A DNA stretch of 64,000 nucleotides from CBDCCV01 sp965215025 (GCA_965215025.1 CBDCCV010000001.1:2108001-2172000), one strand, 5' to 3'. Counted from the stretch's first letter, positions 43,138-52,243 are shown. The notes: a model not told the origin generated them from the letters alone. Translations and numbers: made by a program.

Positions 43138-43761
43138 ATGGTCCCGCTCACGCCCGAGGTGCTCTTGAGCGCCTACCGCTCCGGCGTTTTTCCGATGGGC
43201 GACGACGTCACCGGCGCCGTCCACTGGTACGCGCCCGACCCGCGCGGCATTCTTCCGCTCGATGACTTCCACGTGCCGAGGACGCTGCGCCGCACCGTGC
43301 GCCAAGCGCCGTTCGAGGTCTCCACCGACCGCGACTTCGAGGCGGTGATCCGCGCCTGCGCCGACCGCGAGCGTACCTGGATCACCGAGGAGATCATCGG
43401 CGTGTACGGCGCGTTGCACCGGCGCGGCCACGCGCACAGCGTCGAGTGCCGGCAGGGCGGGCGCCTCGTGGGCGGGCTGTACGGCGTGAGCCTCGGCGGA
43501 GCCTTTTTCGGCGAGTCCATGTTCCACCGCGTGACGGACGCCTCGAAGGTCGCCTTCGTCCACCTCGTCCGGCGGATGCGCCAGCGCGGTTTTGTCCTCC
43601 TCGACACGCAGTACACCACGCCGCACCTGGAGCGCTTCGGCGCCGTGGAGATCTCCCGCGCGACCTACGAGCGCCGCCTCGCCAGGGCCGTGACGCTAGA
43701 CGTGACGTGGGACGACGACGGACGGCCGACCGCCGCTCTTATCCATCCGTTCGGTATCTGA
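43138..43761 (+). CDS. aat: Leucyl/phenylalanyl-tRNA-protein transferase
   Basis: The 207-residue enzyme attaches Leu or Phe to N-terminal Lys/Arg of proteins, marking them for ClpAP degradation (N-end rule). Family motifs are YRSGVFPMG, VHWYAPDPRGILPLD, HSVECRQGGRLVGGLYGVSL and GGAFFGESMFHRV, then SKVAFVHLV. The start at 43138 (MVPLTPEVLLSAYRSG) matches the family. It is followed 8 bp later by a DUF1460 lipoprotein gene in the same operon. Confidence 0.95.
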   Translation: MVPLTPEVLLSAYRSGVFPMGDDVTGAVHWYAPDPRGILPLDDFHVPRTLRRTVRQAPFEVSTDRDFEAVIRACADRERTWITEEIIGVYGALHRRGHAHSVECRQGGRLVGGLYGVSLGGAFFGESMFHRVTDASKVAFVHLVRRMRQRGFVLLDTQYTTPHLERFGAVEISRATYERRLARAVTLDVTWDDDGRPTAALIHPFGI

Positions 43762-43769
43762 AAAAAGTC

Positions 43770-44699
43770 ATGATCCGCTTCTTCCCCTTTCTCCTTGCTG
43801 CGGCCCTGTTCGCCGGCGGCTGCCGGGACGCCGCCTCCACCGAGCGCCGAGCCGCCGCGCCGGCCGACACCACAGCAGCCGAAGAGGCCCTCCGCCCGCA
43901 ACCCGACAGCGCCGCCGCCGAGCAGTTTCGCCAGCTCGTCAGCTACGCTCAGGCGGAGAACCTCAGCGCGCAGCCTACGGGCGCCGTGATGCAGGCGCTC
44001 GGCGAGCAGCTCATCGGCGCGCCGTACGTCGTCGGGCCGCTCGATGGGACGGACGAGGAAACGCTCGTGTGCCGCCTCGACGGGTTCGACTGCTACACCT
44101 TCGTGGACGCCATGCTGGCGATGGCGCGCGGCGTCACCGCCGGCGATTATTCCTACGACGGCTACGCGCGCCGCACGCTCGAGCAGCGCTACCGCGGCGG
44201 CGAGAAAGACGGCTATTGCAGCCGGCTCCATTACTTCACCGAGTGGATCGCCGACAACGCCCGGCGCGGCCACTTGCGCAGCATCACCCGCGAGATCGGC
44301 GGGGAGCCTCTGGAGAAAGACCTCTCCTTCATGACCGAGCACCGCGACCGTTACCCCCGATTTGCCGACGACGGCTCGGCCGCGCACGACAGCCTCTTTC
44401 AATGCATCCGGGGGATGGAGGCGCGCCTGGACACGCTCACCATCTACCACGTCCCACAGGCGCGCATCGCCGAGGTGTACGACCGGCTTCAGGCCGGCGA
44501 CGTCGTGGCGTTCTCGACGGACATCGGCGGGCTGGACGTGACGCACACCGGCCTCGTCTACAAAGGCGCCGACGGCTCGACCGGGCTGCTCCACGCCTCG
44601 ACGAGCGGCGGCGTGAAGGTTTCGCCCGATCTTCAACGCTACGTGGAGAACGTCCCGCGCCAGGTCGGTATCGTGGTGGCGCGGCCCGCGCGCGAGTAG
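43770..44699 (+). CDS. DUF1460 lipoprotein, NlpC/P60-like amidase
   Basis: The 309-residue protein has a lipobox (LLAAALFAGGC) and an Ala-rich linker. The DUF1460 domain has GAPYVVGPLDG, then CRLDGFDCYTFVDAMLAMA with the likely catalytic Cys, RYRGGEKDGYCSRLHYFTEW, and LDVTHTGLVYKG and LHASTSGGVKVSPDL with the likely catalytic His residues. Members are N-acetylmuramoyl-L-alanine amidase-like peptidoglycan hydrolases. It starts 8 bp after aat. Periplasmic peptidoglycan remodelling is inferred. Confidence 0.85.
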   Translation: MIRFFPFLLAAALFAGGCRDAASTERRAAAPADTTAAEEALRPQPDSAAAEQFRQLVSYAQAENLSAQPTGAVMQALGEQLIGAPYVVGPLDGTDEETLVCRLDGFDCYTFVDAMLAMARGVTAGDYSYDGYARRTLEQRYRGGEKDGYCSRLHYFTEWIADNARRGHLRSITREIGGEPLEKDLSFMTEHRDRYPRFADDGSAAHDSLFQCIRGMEARLDTLTIYHVPQARIAEVYDRLQAGDVVAFSTDIGGLDVTHTGLVYKGADGSTGLLHASTSGGVKVSPDLQRYVENVPRQVGIVVARPARE

Positions 44700-44760
44700 C
44701 CCACCGTCTTCCTTGCGCCATCCGCTTTGTGCGAGCCTTCGACCTATGCGAGTCATCGAC

Positions 44761-45744
44761 ATGCGAGCCATTGAACGCATCGGCGTTTTTACGAGCGGCG
44801 GCGACGCGCCAGGCATGAACGCCTGCGTGCGCGCGGCCGTGCGCGCGGCCATCGCGCATGACCTCGAGGTGATGGGCATCCGCCGCGGCTACGAGGGGAT
44901 GATCGAGGGCGACTTCGTGGAGATGGACAACCGCTCGGTATCGAACATCTTGCAGATGGGCGGCACCATCCTCAAGAGCGCCCGCTCGCGCGGGTTCTAC
45001 CTGCCCGAGGGCCGCGCCGAGGCGGCGCACCACCTCCGCGAAGGCGGCATCGACGCCTTGATCTCCATCGGCGGGGACGGCACCTTCCGCGGCGCCTCGC
45101 TCCTGGCCGAGGAGCACGGCGTCCCCGTCATCGGCTGCCCCGGCACCATCGACAACGACCTCTTCGGCACGGACGAGACGATAGGCTACGACTCGGCCCT
45201 GAACACGGCCATCGAGAACATCGACCGCATCCGCGACACGGCCGACGCGCACAACCGCCTCTTCCTCGTGGAGGTGATGGGGCGCGACGCCGGCTTCATC
45301 GCCCTCAACAGCGGCATCGGCGGCGGGGCCGAGCTGGTGCTCATCCCCGAGACCTTGACGGAGATGGACGAGATCAAGGACCGCATCCTCTCCTTGATGT
45401 CGGCGCAGTCGCGCTCCTCCATCGTGGTGGTGGCCGAGGGGGACGACCACGGCGGCGCCACGCACATCGAGCAGGCCCTGCGCGCGGACGAGGCCTTTGC
45501 CGAGATTGACCTGCGCGTGTGCATCCTGGGCCACACGCAGCGCGGCGGGGCGCCCACCGCGCGCGACCGCGTTTTGGCCAGCCGCCTCGGCGTCGCCTCC
45601 GTGGACGCCCTGATGGACGGGCACACGAGCGTGATGGTGGGCGTCGTCGGCGGCGAGGTCAAGCTCACGCCCATGCGCAACGTCTGGGAGCGCAAGAAGA
45701 ACATCGACTACGACCTCTTAAAGCTCACGCAGCTTTTGAGCTGA
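44761..45744 (+). CDS. pfkA: ATP-dependent 6-phosphofructokinase
   Basis: The 327-residue enzyme phosphorylates fructose-6-phosphate in glycolysis. GVFTSGGDAPGMNACVRA opens the fold, GGDGTFRGA binds ATP, PGTIDNDLFGTDETIGYDSA carries the catalytic Asp, and VEVMGRDAGFIAL and LGHTQRGGAPTARDR bind substrate. Glycine in GGDGT and Gly rather than Lys before TIDND point to ATP, not pyrophosphate, as donor. An alternative ATG lies at 44746; 44761 fits the family N-terminus better. A palindromic repeat follows the stop codon. Confidence 0.95.
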   Translation: MRAIERIGVFTSGGDAPGMNACVRAAVRAAIAHDLEVMGIRRGYEGMIEGDFVEMDNRSVSNILQMGGTILKSARSRGFYLPEGRAEAAHHLREGGIDALISIGGDGTFRGASLLAEEHGVPVIGCPGTIDNDLFGTDETIGYDSALNTAIENIDRIRDTADAHNRLFLVEVMGRDAGFIALNSGIGGGAELVLIPETLTEMDEIKDRILSLMSAQSRSSIVVVAEGDDHGGATHIEQALRADEAFAEIDLRVCILGHTQRGGAPTARDRVLASRLGVASVDALMDGHTSVMVGVVGGEVKLTPMRNVWERKKNIDYDLLKLTQLLS

Positions 45745-45757
45745 GACACCAACCGTT

Positions 45758-45785
45758 GTAGGGGCGTATTGCGATACGCCCCTAC
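45758..45785. repeat. Dispersed 28-bp palindrome, copy 4
   Basis: GTAGGGGCGTAT (45758-45769) and ATACGCCCCTAC (45774-45785) are perfect inverted repeats around TGCG, between pfkA and ubiE/menG. Confidence 0.8.
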
Positions 45786-45802
45786 GCGCAGACGATCTGC
45801 CC

Positions 45803-46537
45803 ATGCCGCACCATCCGCCCGTCGGCGAGGCCGAAGGCAAGCGCCGGGAGGTCGAGGCTATGTTCGACCGTGTGGCGCCGCGCTACGACCTTCTCAACCG
45901 CGTCCTGAGCCTGGGCATCGACCAGTGGTGGCGCCGCCGGGCCGTGGCCTGGCTCGAAGAGGAGCGGCCCGCGCGCGTCCTTGACGTCGCCACCGGCACG
46001 GCGGACCTCGCGCTCCTGGCCGCCAAAAAGCTGCCGGGCGCGCCCGAGGTCGTCGGCGTGGATATCTCCGAGCCGATGCTCATGCGCGGGCGCGTGAAGG
46101 CGGCCCGGCAAAACCTCGCGGGCCGCGTCCGCCTCCTCCGCGCCGACGCGGCTGATCTTCCGTTCGAGGACGATGTCTTTGACGCAGCGCTCGTGGCCTT
46201 CGGCGTGCGCAATTTTGAGAACCTCCACGCGGGGCTGACGAGCATCCGGCGCGTCTTGAAGCCGGGCGGGGCGCTTGTGGTCTTGGAGTTCAGCACGCCG
46301 CGCGTGCCGGTGTTTCGGCAGCTCTACGGGTTCTACTCGCGCCACGTCCTGCCGCGGATCGGCCGGCTCCTCTCCAGCGACGCGGCGGCCTACGAGTATC
46401 TCCCCGCCTCGGTGGAAATTTTTCCTGACGGGCCGGACTTTTTGGCGCGGATGCGGGCGGCGGGGTTCGAGGACGCGGCGTGGCGCCCGCTCACCTTTGG
46501 CGTGGCCTCGCTCTACAAAGGGCGCGCGGCGGGGTGA
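45803..46537 (+). CDS. ubiE: Demethylmenaquinone (or ubiquinone) C-methyltransferase
   Basis: The 244-residue class I methyltransferase has MFDRVAPRYDLLNRVLSLGI with DQWWRR, motif I RVLDVATGTADLALLA, VVGVDISEPMLMRGR, AFGVRNFENLHAGLTSIRRV then LKPGGALVVLEFS, and the C-terminal FRQLYGFYSRHVLPRIGRLL pattern of UbiE/MenG. In this lineage it is expected to methylate demethylmenaquinone to menaquinone, the respiratory quinone; a ubiquinone role is unlikely. It lies alone after pfkA, beyond a palindromic repeat. Confidence 0.94.
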   Translation: MPHHPPVGEAEGKRREVEAMFDRVAPRYDLLNRVLSLGIDQWWRRRAVAWLEEERPARVLDVATGTADLALLAAKKLPGAPEVVGVDISEPMLMRGRVKAARQNLAGRVRLLRADAADLPFEDDVFDAALVAFGVRNFENLHAGLTSIRRVLKPGGALVVLEFSTPRVPVFRQLYGFYSRHVLPRIGRLLSSDAAAYEYLPASVEIFPDGPDFLARMRAAGFEDAAWRPLTFGVASLYKGRAAG

Positions 46538-46594
46538 CGTTCGGCCTCAAGCTACGTCAGCGGCGAGGGCGTGAGGCGCCGGGCGCGATGGCTG

Positions 46595-47038
46595 TCAGGC
46601 GCCGTCTTCCTCGCGGCGTCCGTTGCGGTACTTCGTCAGGCGCACCTCGTTGACGCGGCCGCGCGTGGCGTAGGCCACGTCGTCCATGAACCGGCGCATG
46701 AGGTAGACGCCCAGGCCGCCGCCGCGCCGCCGCTTGATCTGCTTGCGGATGTCCGGCTCGGTGTAGGCGGCGGGCTGGAACGGGTCGCCCTCGTCGCGGA
46801 TGCGCACGGTAAAGCGGTCCGGCTCGGTGATGACGGCGATGTCGATCTCGCGCCCTTCGTCGCCGTGGTAGGCGTGCTTGATGACGTTGGCGCAGGCCTC
46901 GTCCACCGCCACGCAGCACTGCTCCACGGCCGTCTCGGAGAGGCCGGCCGCCTCGGCATACGCCTGCACGAACCGGCGCACCCGGCTGAGGTGCCGCGTC
47001 GAGCTGGGGAAGGTTTTCTGGTGGACGGAGCGCGCCAA
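46595..47038 (-). CDS. RsbW-like anti-sigma factor kinase
   Basis: The 147-residue HATPase_c_2 protein has the N-box CCVAVDEACANVIKHAYHGD, the G1 box VRIRDEGDPFQP and GGGLGVYLMRRFMDDVAYA. Such kinases bind a sigma factor and phosphorylate their antagonist, a STAS protein. The STAS gene (47099) and a SpoIIE-type phosphatase (47676) are adjacent on the same strand, making a complete partner-switching set. The sigma factor controlled is not next to it. Confidence 0.9.
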   Translation of the reverse strand: MARSVHQKTFPSSTRHLSRVRRFVQAYAEAAGLSETAVEQCCVAVDEACANVIKHAYHGDEGREIDIAVITEPDRFTVRIRDEGDPFQPAAYTEPDIRKQIKRRRGGGLGVYLMRRFMDDVAYATRGRVNEVRLTKYRNGRREEDGA

Positions 47039-47098
47039 GAGCGTGCGGTGCGGTTAGGGTAAAGGCGTCTGAAAAAGCGGCGTCTGGAAAAAGCGGGT

Positions 47099-47470
47099 TC
47101 AGGCCGCGCCATGCGCCGCGCCGTTCTCCTCGAAGCGCTTGACGGCTTCTTCCTCGGTGTCTACGATGTCGAAGAGCATGGGGAAGCCCAGGAGGTCGAA
47201 CACGTTGTACACCTTCGGCCGGAGCGCGGCGATCTTGATGTCGCCGCCCTCTTCGCGCACTTCCTCGATAAAGGCCATGAACACGCCCAGGCCCGCGCTG
47301 GAGATGTACTTCAGGGCCTCGCCGTTGACGACGATGCGGTAGCGCTCCTCGGCCTGGCACTGCTCGATGGCCGCTTCGAGGTCGGAGGCCGTGTGCGCGT
47401 CCAGCTCGCCTTCGATGTCGAGCACTTGGACGGGGCCGGCGCGGCGGGAGGTGACGGAGAAGGTGCTCAT
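47099..47470 (-). CDS. STAS-domain anti-sigma factor antagonist (RsbV/SpoIIAA-like)
   Basis: The 123-residue single STAS domain has VLDIEGELDAHTASDLEAAI and LKYISSAGLGVFMAF, with Ser57/Ser58 at the site phosphorylated by the cognate kinase. Dephosphorylation by the membrane phosphatase encoded upstream would let it sequester the RsbW-like kinase and free its sigma factor. It lies 60 bp before the kinase gene in the same minus-strand direction. Confidence 0.92.
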   Translation of the reverse strand: MSTFSVTSRRAGPVQVLDIEGELDAHTASDLEAAIEQCQAEERYRIVVNGEALKYISSAGLGVFMAFIEEVREEGGDIKIAALRPKVYNVFDLLGFPMLFDIVDTEEEAVKRFEENGAAHGAA

Positions 47471-47496
47471 GGTAAGGACGGTGGGGCAGGTTCGGG

Positions 47497-47531
47497 GCGG
47501 GTGAGCTATCGCGGCGGGTGAGCTATCGCGG
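47497..47531. repeat. 17-bp tandem duplication upstream of the STAS gene
   Basis: The 17-bp unit GCGGGTGAGCTATCGCG occurs twice in direct succession, followed by a partial third copy (GCGGTGA). It lies 27 bp before the STAS start codon, in its leader. Confidence 0.7.
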
Positions 47532-47675
47532 CGGTGACAGGCGGGACGACCGATGAAGGACGAGTGACGACACAGGCGTGTGCCGCGTCGTCGTCCGTCG
47601 GTGGTCCGTCGCTTGTCCTAATCAGCGTTTTCTGGTATCCGTTCAGCTTTTCCGATCACAGAGAAGACCAGCACG

Positions 47676-49877
47676 TCAGGCCGGTGGCAAGGGGGCGGGC
47701 TGCTGCATGGCCGGAGCGCTCCGGCTGGGCGGTGCATCGGTGAGGCCGTGCCACTTGAGCACCACGAGGGTCATGTCGTCATCGTAAGCGTCACGGCCGA
47801 TAAAGGTGCGCAGGTCGCCTAAAAGCGCATCGTGGAGCGCGTCGGCGTCCTCGTGCCGATGCTCGCGTAGGGCGCCCAGGAGCCGCTCGTAGCCGTACTC
47901 CTCGCCCTCGGGGCTGCGGCTCTCGACTACGCCGTCGGTGTAGAGGACGAGCACGTCGCCGGGCTGGAGCGCGAGGCGTTCCTCGGCAAGTGTCTGGCGG
48001 AAGAGGGGGCCTTTGTCCAGGCCCAGCCCCAGGCCCTTCGAGCGCAGGAAGCGCGCCTCGCCGTGCAGGTTGATGAGGGCGGCGGGGCAGTGCCCGGCGC
48101 GCGCCAAGACCAGCTCCTCGCGCGCGGCGTCGAGGGTGCCGTAGATGACGGAGATGAACACGCTGCGCTCCAGGGCGCCGGCCAGGACCTCGTTGGCGTG
48201 GCCCAGGAAATCGGACGGGCGCGGCGCCAGGCGGCTCCCCGATTGGAAGACGCCCTGCATCTCGGCCATGTAAAACGCCGCCGAGGTGCCCTTCCCCGAG
48301 ACGTCGGCCACGATAAAAGAGAGGCGGTTTTCGTCGAGGGCGATGAAGTCGTAGTAGTCGCCGCCGACCTCCTGCGCGGAAACGCTCGAGGCCGAGAGCG
48401 TGAGGCCGGAGAGGTGGGGCAGGTGCCGGGGCAGGAGCTTTTTCTGCACCTCGCGGGCGATGTCGAGTTCGCGCGCGAGGCGTTCTTTCTCGATCTGCTC
48501 CTCGAAGAGGTGAGCGTGGTCGAGGGCCAGGGCCGCCTGCGCGGCCACGGCGCGCACGGCCTCCACGTCGTCCTGCTCGAAGCCGTGCGCCACCTCGCGC
48601 GCGGCCACGAGCATCCCTAGCGGACGGTCGCGCGCGATGAGCGGCACGGCCAGCAGGCTGTCGAAGCCGCTGCCGGAGGCGGCGTGCACGCGCCCGTCGG
48701 CGGCGGCGTCGTCCAGGAGCAGGTGCGCGCGCGTGCGGCCGACCTCGTCGTAAAGCGCGGCGAGGTGGGCGGCCTCTTGCGCGCGCGCGCGCAAGAGGCC
48801 GTGCACGGCGGCCAGGCACAGGTTCGGGGCGCCGTCGCCGCGGGCGTCCGTCTCGTCGAGGACGAGCCAGGCGCAGTCCGCCGCGCCGGCTTCGACGGGC
48901 GCCGCTGCGATGCTCGACACCAGGCGCTCGCGGTCAAAAGCCTGGCCTACGAGGTGCGTGAGCGAGTGCATGGCGGCCGTCTCGTCGGCCTTGCGCTGGA
49001 AGTCGCCCGTGGTGGGCAAGTGGAAGAGGAGCGAGAGCAGCGCCGTGGTGGCGTAGAGGACGCCAAAGGCCATCGCCAGCTGCACGAACGTGCTCAGCGG
49101 GTAGCTGTAGTAGTCGAGGTAGAGCACCGAGCCGGGCACGAACCCGTCGCCGCTCGTGGCCTCGCCTACGATGAGGAGCACCACGAGGAGCCACGACAGC
49201 CCCATGCAGATCATCTTCTCGCGGAAGGGGAGGAAGGTGATCCACGAGAGCCGGAAGGCGTTGGCGACCATGAAGACGACGGCCGGCACGACGAACACGG
49301 CCTGGACGAGGCCCAGCTCCGCCCCCGGCGCCTTGCCGAGCGTGGTGAGCGCGGCGGCGAGCATGAGGCCGAGCATGAGGTGCCAGTTGCGCCAGCTCTT
49401 GCGCGTGCGCTTGAAGAGGACGAGCTGCCTCAGGCGCGCTAAGAGGAAAAAGAAGAAGCCCACCTCCAGGAAGCTGAGCACGTGCATCCGCACCACGGAA
49501 GCGAGCGTGACCGTGGAGCCGTCGAAGTCCGGATGCTCGGGCGGCCCCACGGCCCAGACGAGGCCGCCAAGCGCGAGGGCCAAGACGCCCGCCAGCGCCG
49601 TGGTCCACAGCACGCTGATGGGCGCGGACGAGCGCTGCCGGTAGAACGAGGCCACGCCCAGCCACAGGAGCACGTACCCGCCCAGGACCACAAGCTGGCT
49701 CGCGCCGCGCATGGTGGCCGCCGGCGCCGTCTGGTTGTACCACGCCGCCACGTGGTACACCAGGCCGAAGAGGAGGCACACCGCCGCGCCGGCTAAAAAG
49801 AGCGAGCGCCGGGTGCGGCGGGCGGTCGCAGCAGAGCGCAAAGCGCTAAGCGAGGGTATAGGCAAGGACACAGGCAT
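47676..49877 (-). CDS. Membrane PP2C-type (SpoIIE/RsbU) phosphatase with GAF domain
   Basis: The 733-residue protein has about eight N-terminal membrane helices (residues 22-310), a GAF domain (about 330-485; LLAVPLIARDRPLGMLVAAR), a signalling helix (EEQIEKERLARELDIAREVQ) and a SpoIIE domain (about 520-720; EVGGDYYDFIALDENRLSFI, VADVSGKGTSAAFYMAEMQG, LVLYTDGVVESRSPEGEEYG, DDDMTLVVLKW) with all metal-binding Asp/Gly motifs. It would dephosphorylate the STAS antagonist encoded next to it in response to a membrane or small-ligand signal. The start at 49877 begins just before the first helix. Confidence 0.88.
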   Translation of the reverse strand: MPVSLPIPSLSALRSAATARRTRRSLFLAGAAVCLLFGLVYHVAAWYNQTAPAATMRGASQLVVLGGYVLLWLGVASFYRQRSSAPISVLWTTALAGVLALALGGLVWAVGPPEHPDFDGSTVTLASVVRMHVLSFLEVGFFFFLLARLRQLVLFKRTRKSWRNWHLMLGLMLAAALTTLGKAPGAELGLVQAVFVVPAVVFMVANAFRLSWITFLPFREKMICMGLSWLLVVLLIVGEATSGDGFVPGSVLYLDYYSYPLSTFVQLAMAFGVLYATTALLSLLFHLPTTGDFQRKADETAAMHSLTHLVGQAFDRERLVSSIAAAPVEAGAADCAWLVLDETDARGDGAPNLCLAAVHGLLRARAQEAAHLAALYDEVGRTRAHLLLDDAAADGRVHAASGSGFDSLLAVPLIARDRPLGMLVAAREVAHGFEQDDVEAVRAVAAQAALALDHAHLFEEQIEKERLARELDIAREVQKKLLPRHLPHLSGLTLSASSVSAQEVGGDYYDFIALDENRLSFIVADVSGKGTSAAFYMAEMQGVFQSGSRLAPRPSDFLGHANEVLAGALERSVFISVIYGTLDAAREELVLARAGHCPAALINLHGEARFLRSKGLGLGLDKGPLFRQTLAEERLALQPGDVLVLYTDGVVESRSPEGEEYGYERLLGALREHRHEDADALHDALLGDLRTFIGRDAYDDDMTLVVLKWHGLTDAPPSRSAPAMQQPAPLPPA

Positions 49878-50062
49878 CAAAGGCCGGCAGCCATCGGGCG
49901 AGAGAAAAGGCGCGGGTCCCGGCAACAGCAACCCGGCCTGACGACGTAGTACCGACGCGCGCGAATTTTTGTTACATCCGCCGCGTTTTGCGTTCAACGC
50001 TGCGCGTTCGGACGTTGTACGATAGCCCAAGCTGTCAGGCAAAGCAACAAACCCGTCTCGCC

Positions 50063-50101
50063 GTCATCCTGAGTCCCCTCGGCACCGCGGCTCAGGATGA
50101 C
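50063..50101. repeat. Short palindromic repeat, GTCATCCTGAG type
   Basis: GTCATCCTGAG (50063-50073) and CTCAGGATGAC (50091-50101) are perfect 11-bp inverted repeats around a GC-rich interior. It is the most reduced of four related elements and lies between the phosphatase gene and prmA. Confidence 0.75.
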
Positions 50102-50171
50102 AGGTGGATCGGACGCGGGCTGTGTTGAACGATAAAAACCCGCCGCTCAAATCCAAACCGCGAACTGCTCC

Positions 50172-51011
50172 GTGCGCACCATCGAGCTTACCATCCGTCT
50201 GGACGACGACCTCCACGAATGGCTCATCGCCGAGCTGGCCGACCTCGACTTCGGCAGCTTCGTGCGCGGGGACGGCGCGCTCAAGGCCTACATCCCGGCT
50301 CCACGCTGGAACGACGCCAAGCGCGAGGCGGTCGAGCGCTGGCTCCACGCGCGCGGCCACTTCGCACCGCTCACCGAGCGCGAGGCCGAGGAAGAAAACT
50401 GGAACGCCAACTGGGAGCGCACCATCCAGCCGCAGCGCGTCGGCCCCTTCCTCATCAAGCCCACCTGGGCCGAAGCGCCGCCCGAGGACGCCGGCCGCCT
50501 CCTCCTGGAGATCGACCCCAAGATGAGCTTCGGCACGGGCTACCACGCCTCCACGCGCCTGGCGCTCCTCCTCCTGCGCGATGTCGTCCAAGGCGGCGAG
50601 CGCGTCCTCGACGCCGGCACCGGCACGGGCATCCTCGCCATCGCCGCCGTCCGCCTCGGCGCCCAGAGCGGCCTCGCCTTCGACACGGACGAATGGGCGC
50701 AGCAGAACGCCGTCGAAAACCTCTACCTCAACCGAGTGGCCGACAGCATCGAGTTCCGCGCCGGCTCCATCGACGTGATCGCCGAAACGGGCTTCGACCT
50801 CATCCTCGCCAACATCAACCGCGCCGTCTTGCTGGGCTTCCTGCCCGTTTTCCGCGAGAAGATGGCCGAGGGCGCGCGCGTCATCCTCTCCGGCCTCCTC
50901 CGCACGGACCGCGCCGCGCTCCTCGAAGCCGCCGCGCGCGAAGGCCTCGCCCCCACCCGCGAGGCCGAAGAAGACGAGTGGTGGGCCGTGGTGTTGGCGA
51001 AGGGCGAGTAG
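50172..51011 (+). CDS. prmA: Ribosomal protein L11 methyltransferase
   Basis: The 279-residue enzyme methylates ribosomal protein L11. It has the N-terminal substrate-recognition domain (1-95) and the methyltransferase domain with DPKMSFGTGYHASTRL, motif I VLDAGTGTGILAIAAVRLGA and the NPPY-like DLILANINRAVLLG. The frame begins with GTG at 50172, and no ATG precedes the family N-terminus in frame. The ppx/gppA-type gene follows 74 bp downstream. Confidence 0.94.
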   Translation: MRTIELTIRLDDDLHEWLIAELADLDFGSFVRGDGALKAYIPAPRWNDAKREAVERWLHARGHFAPLTEREAEEENWNANWERTIQPQRVGPFLIKPTWAEAPPEDAGRLLLEIDPKMSFGTGYHASTRLALLLLRDVVQGGERVLDAGTGTGILAIAAVRLGAQSGLAFDTDEWAQQNAVENLYLNRVADSIEFRAGSIDVIAETGFDLILANINRAVLLGFLPVFREKMAEGARVILSGLLRTDRAALLEAAAREGLAPTREAEEDEWWAVVLAKGE

Positions 51012-51085
51012 CGAATGGTTGGAGAAAGCGTGACTTTCAGTACGGATGCCCTACCCGCGGTTCGCCACTCACCATTCGCCCCGAA

Positions 51086-51997
51086 ATGAAAATCGCCGCC
51101 ATCGACGTTGGGACGAACACGGCCAAGCTGGTCGTGGCCGAGGGGGACGGGCAGCGGCTCCGCCCGCTCGTTTACGAGGCGCGCTACGTGCGTCTTGGCG
51201 AGGGCGTGGACGCGAGCGGGCGCATCGGCGCGGCGGCGATGGAACGGCTAAGGGAAACGCTCGCGGCGTATCAGAAAGTCGCCGAAAAGGCTGGCGCCGA
51301 GCGGGTCGTCGTCTGCGGCACGAGCGCCTCGCGCGATGCCGAGAACAAGGGCGAACTCACCGGCTTCGTGCGCCGCGAAACGGGCCTCGTCTACGAGATC
51401 CTCTCCGGCGAGGAGGAGGCGCTGTGGAGCTTTGCCGGCACGCGCTCGGCGTTTGTTGATCTCGACGGGCCGTGCGTCGTGGTGGACATCGGCGGCGGCT
51501 CGACGGAGATCGTCGTCGGCGAGCCGCGCGCGGGGCAGGCGCCCGAGGTGCACTACCGGCACAGCCTGCAGCTTGGCACCGTGCGGATGGCCGAGCGCCA
51601 CTTCTCGGCGCAGCCGCCCACCGCAGCTGAGGCGGCCGAGGCCGAGGCCGAGGCGCGCCGCCTGCTCAAAGACGCCGAGGCGCCGCCGGCCGACGGCCTG
51701 CCGCTCCTGGGCGGCGCGGGCACGGTAAAGGTGTTGGCCCACCTCTGCGGCGCGCGGCGGCTCCCGGCTGCCGTCCCCCACGCTGCCGTACGCCATTGGC
51801 GCGACAAGCTCCTCCGGATGACCTACGACGAGGTGCTGGCCCTGAATCCGCGCCTCATGCGCCCGCGCGCCGACGTCTTCCCCGCCGGCGTGCTTATCCT
51901 CAACGCGCTCATGGCGCACGCGGGGTTCGAGGCCTGCCGCGTCAGCCCGCACGCGCTCGTCCACGGCCTGGCCCTGCGCGCGCTCCAGCGCGGGTAG
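51086..51997 (+). CDS. Ppx/GppA-family phosphatase (exopolyphosphatase-like)
   Basis: The 303-residue protein has the ASKHA-fold motifs AAIDVGTNTAKLVVAEGDG (phosphate-binding loop) and CVVVDIGGGSTEIVVGE, plus CGTSASRDAENK and SLQLGTVRMAERHF. The short form (about 300 residues, no C-terminal HD domain) is typical of exopolyphosphatases or (p)ppGpp-related phosphatases in this lineage. The exact activity is not determinable. It follows prmA on the same strand. Confidence 0.9.
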   Translation: MKIAAIDVGTNTAKLVVAEGDGQRLRPLVYEARYVRLGEGVDASGRIGAAAMERLRETLAAYQKVAEKAGAERVVVCGTSASRDAENKGELTGFVRRETGLVYEILSGEEEALWSFAGTRSAFVDLDGPCVVVDIGGGSTEIVVGEPRAGQAPEVHYRHSLQLGTVRMAERHFSAQPPTAAEAAEAEAEARRLLKDAEAPPADGLPLLGGAGTVKVLAHLCGARRLPAAVPHAAVRHWRDKLLRMTYDEVLALNPRLMRPRADVFPAGVLILNALMAHAGFEACRVSPHALVHGLALRALQRG

Positions 51998-52243
51998 ACC
52001 CCATCCCCGGTTCCAGCGCGATGCGGGAGACGCCGGCGTGCAGGCTCAAACGCGCGCGTCGAGCACGCGGCACGCGCAGCACGTGCAGGAGCGGCTCTCC
52101 CCGACCTCTCGACCAAGCACGTAACGCTGGGAGAACGCAAACCTCCCCGCCGCGAACCTTCTTCAGCAGAGGGCGGAAAACGAGCGGGCGCGCTCTGCGT
52201 TGGAGAATGCAGATTAACCCCCACAGCGCATCCCTCACCGCCC

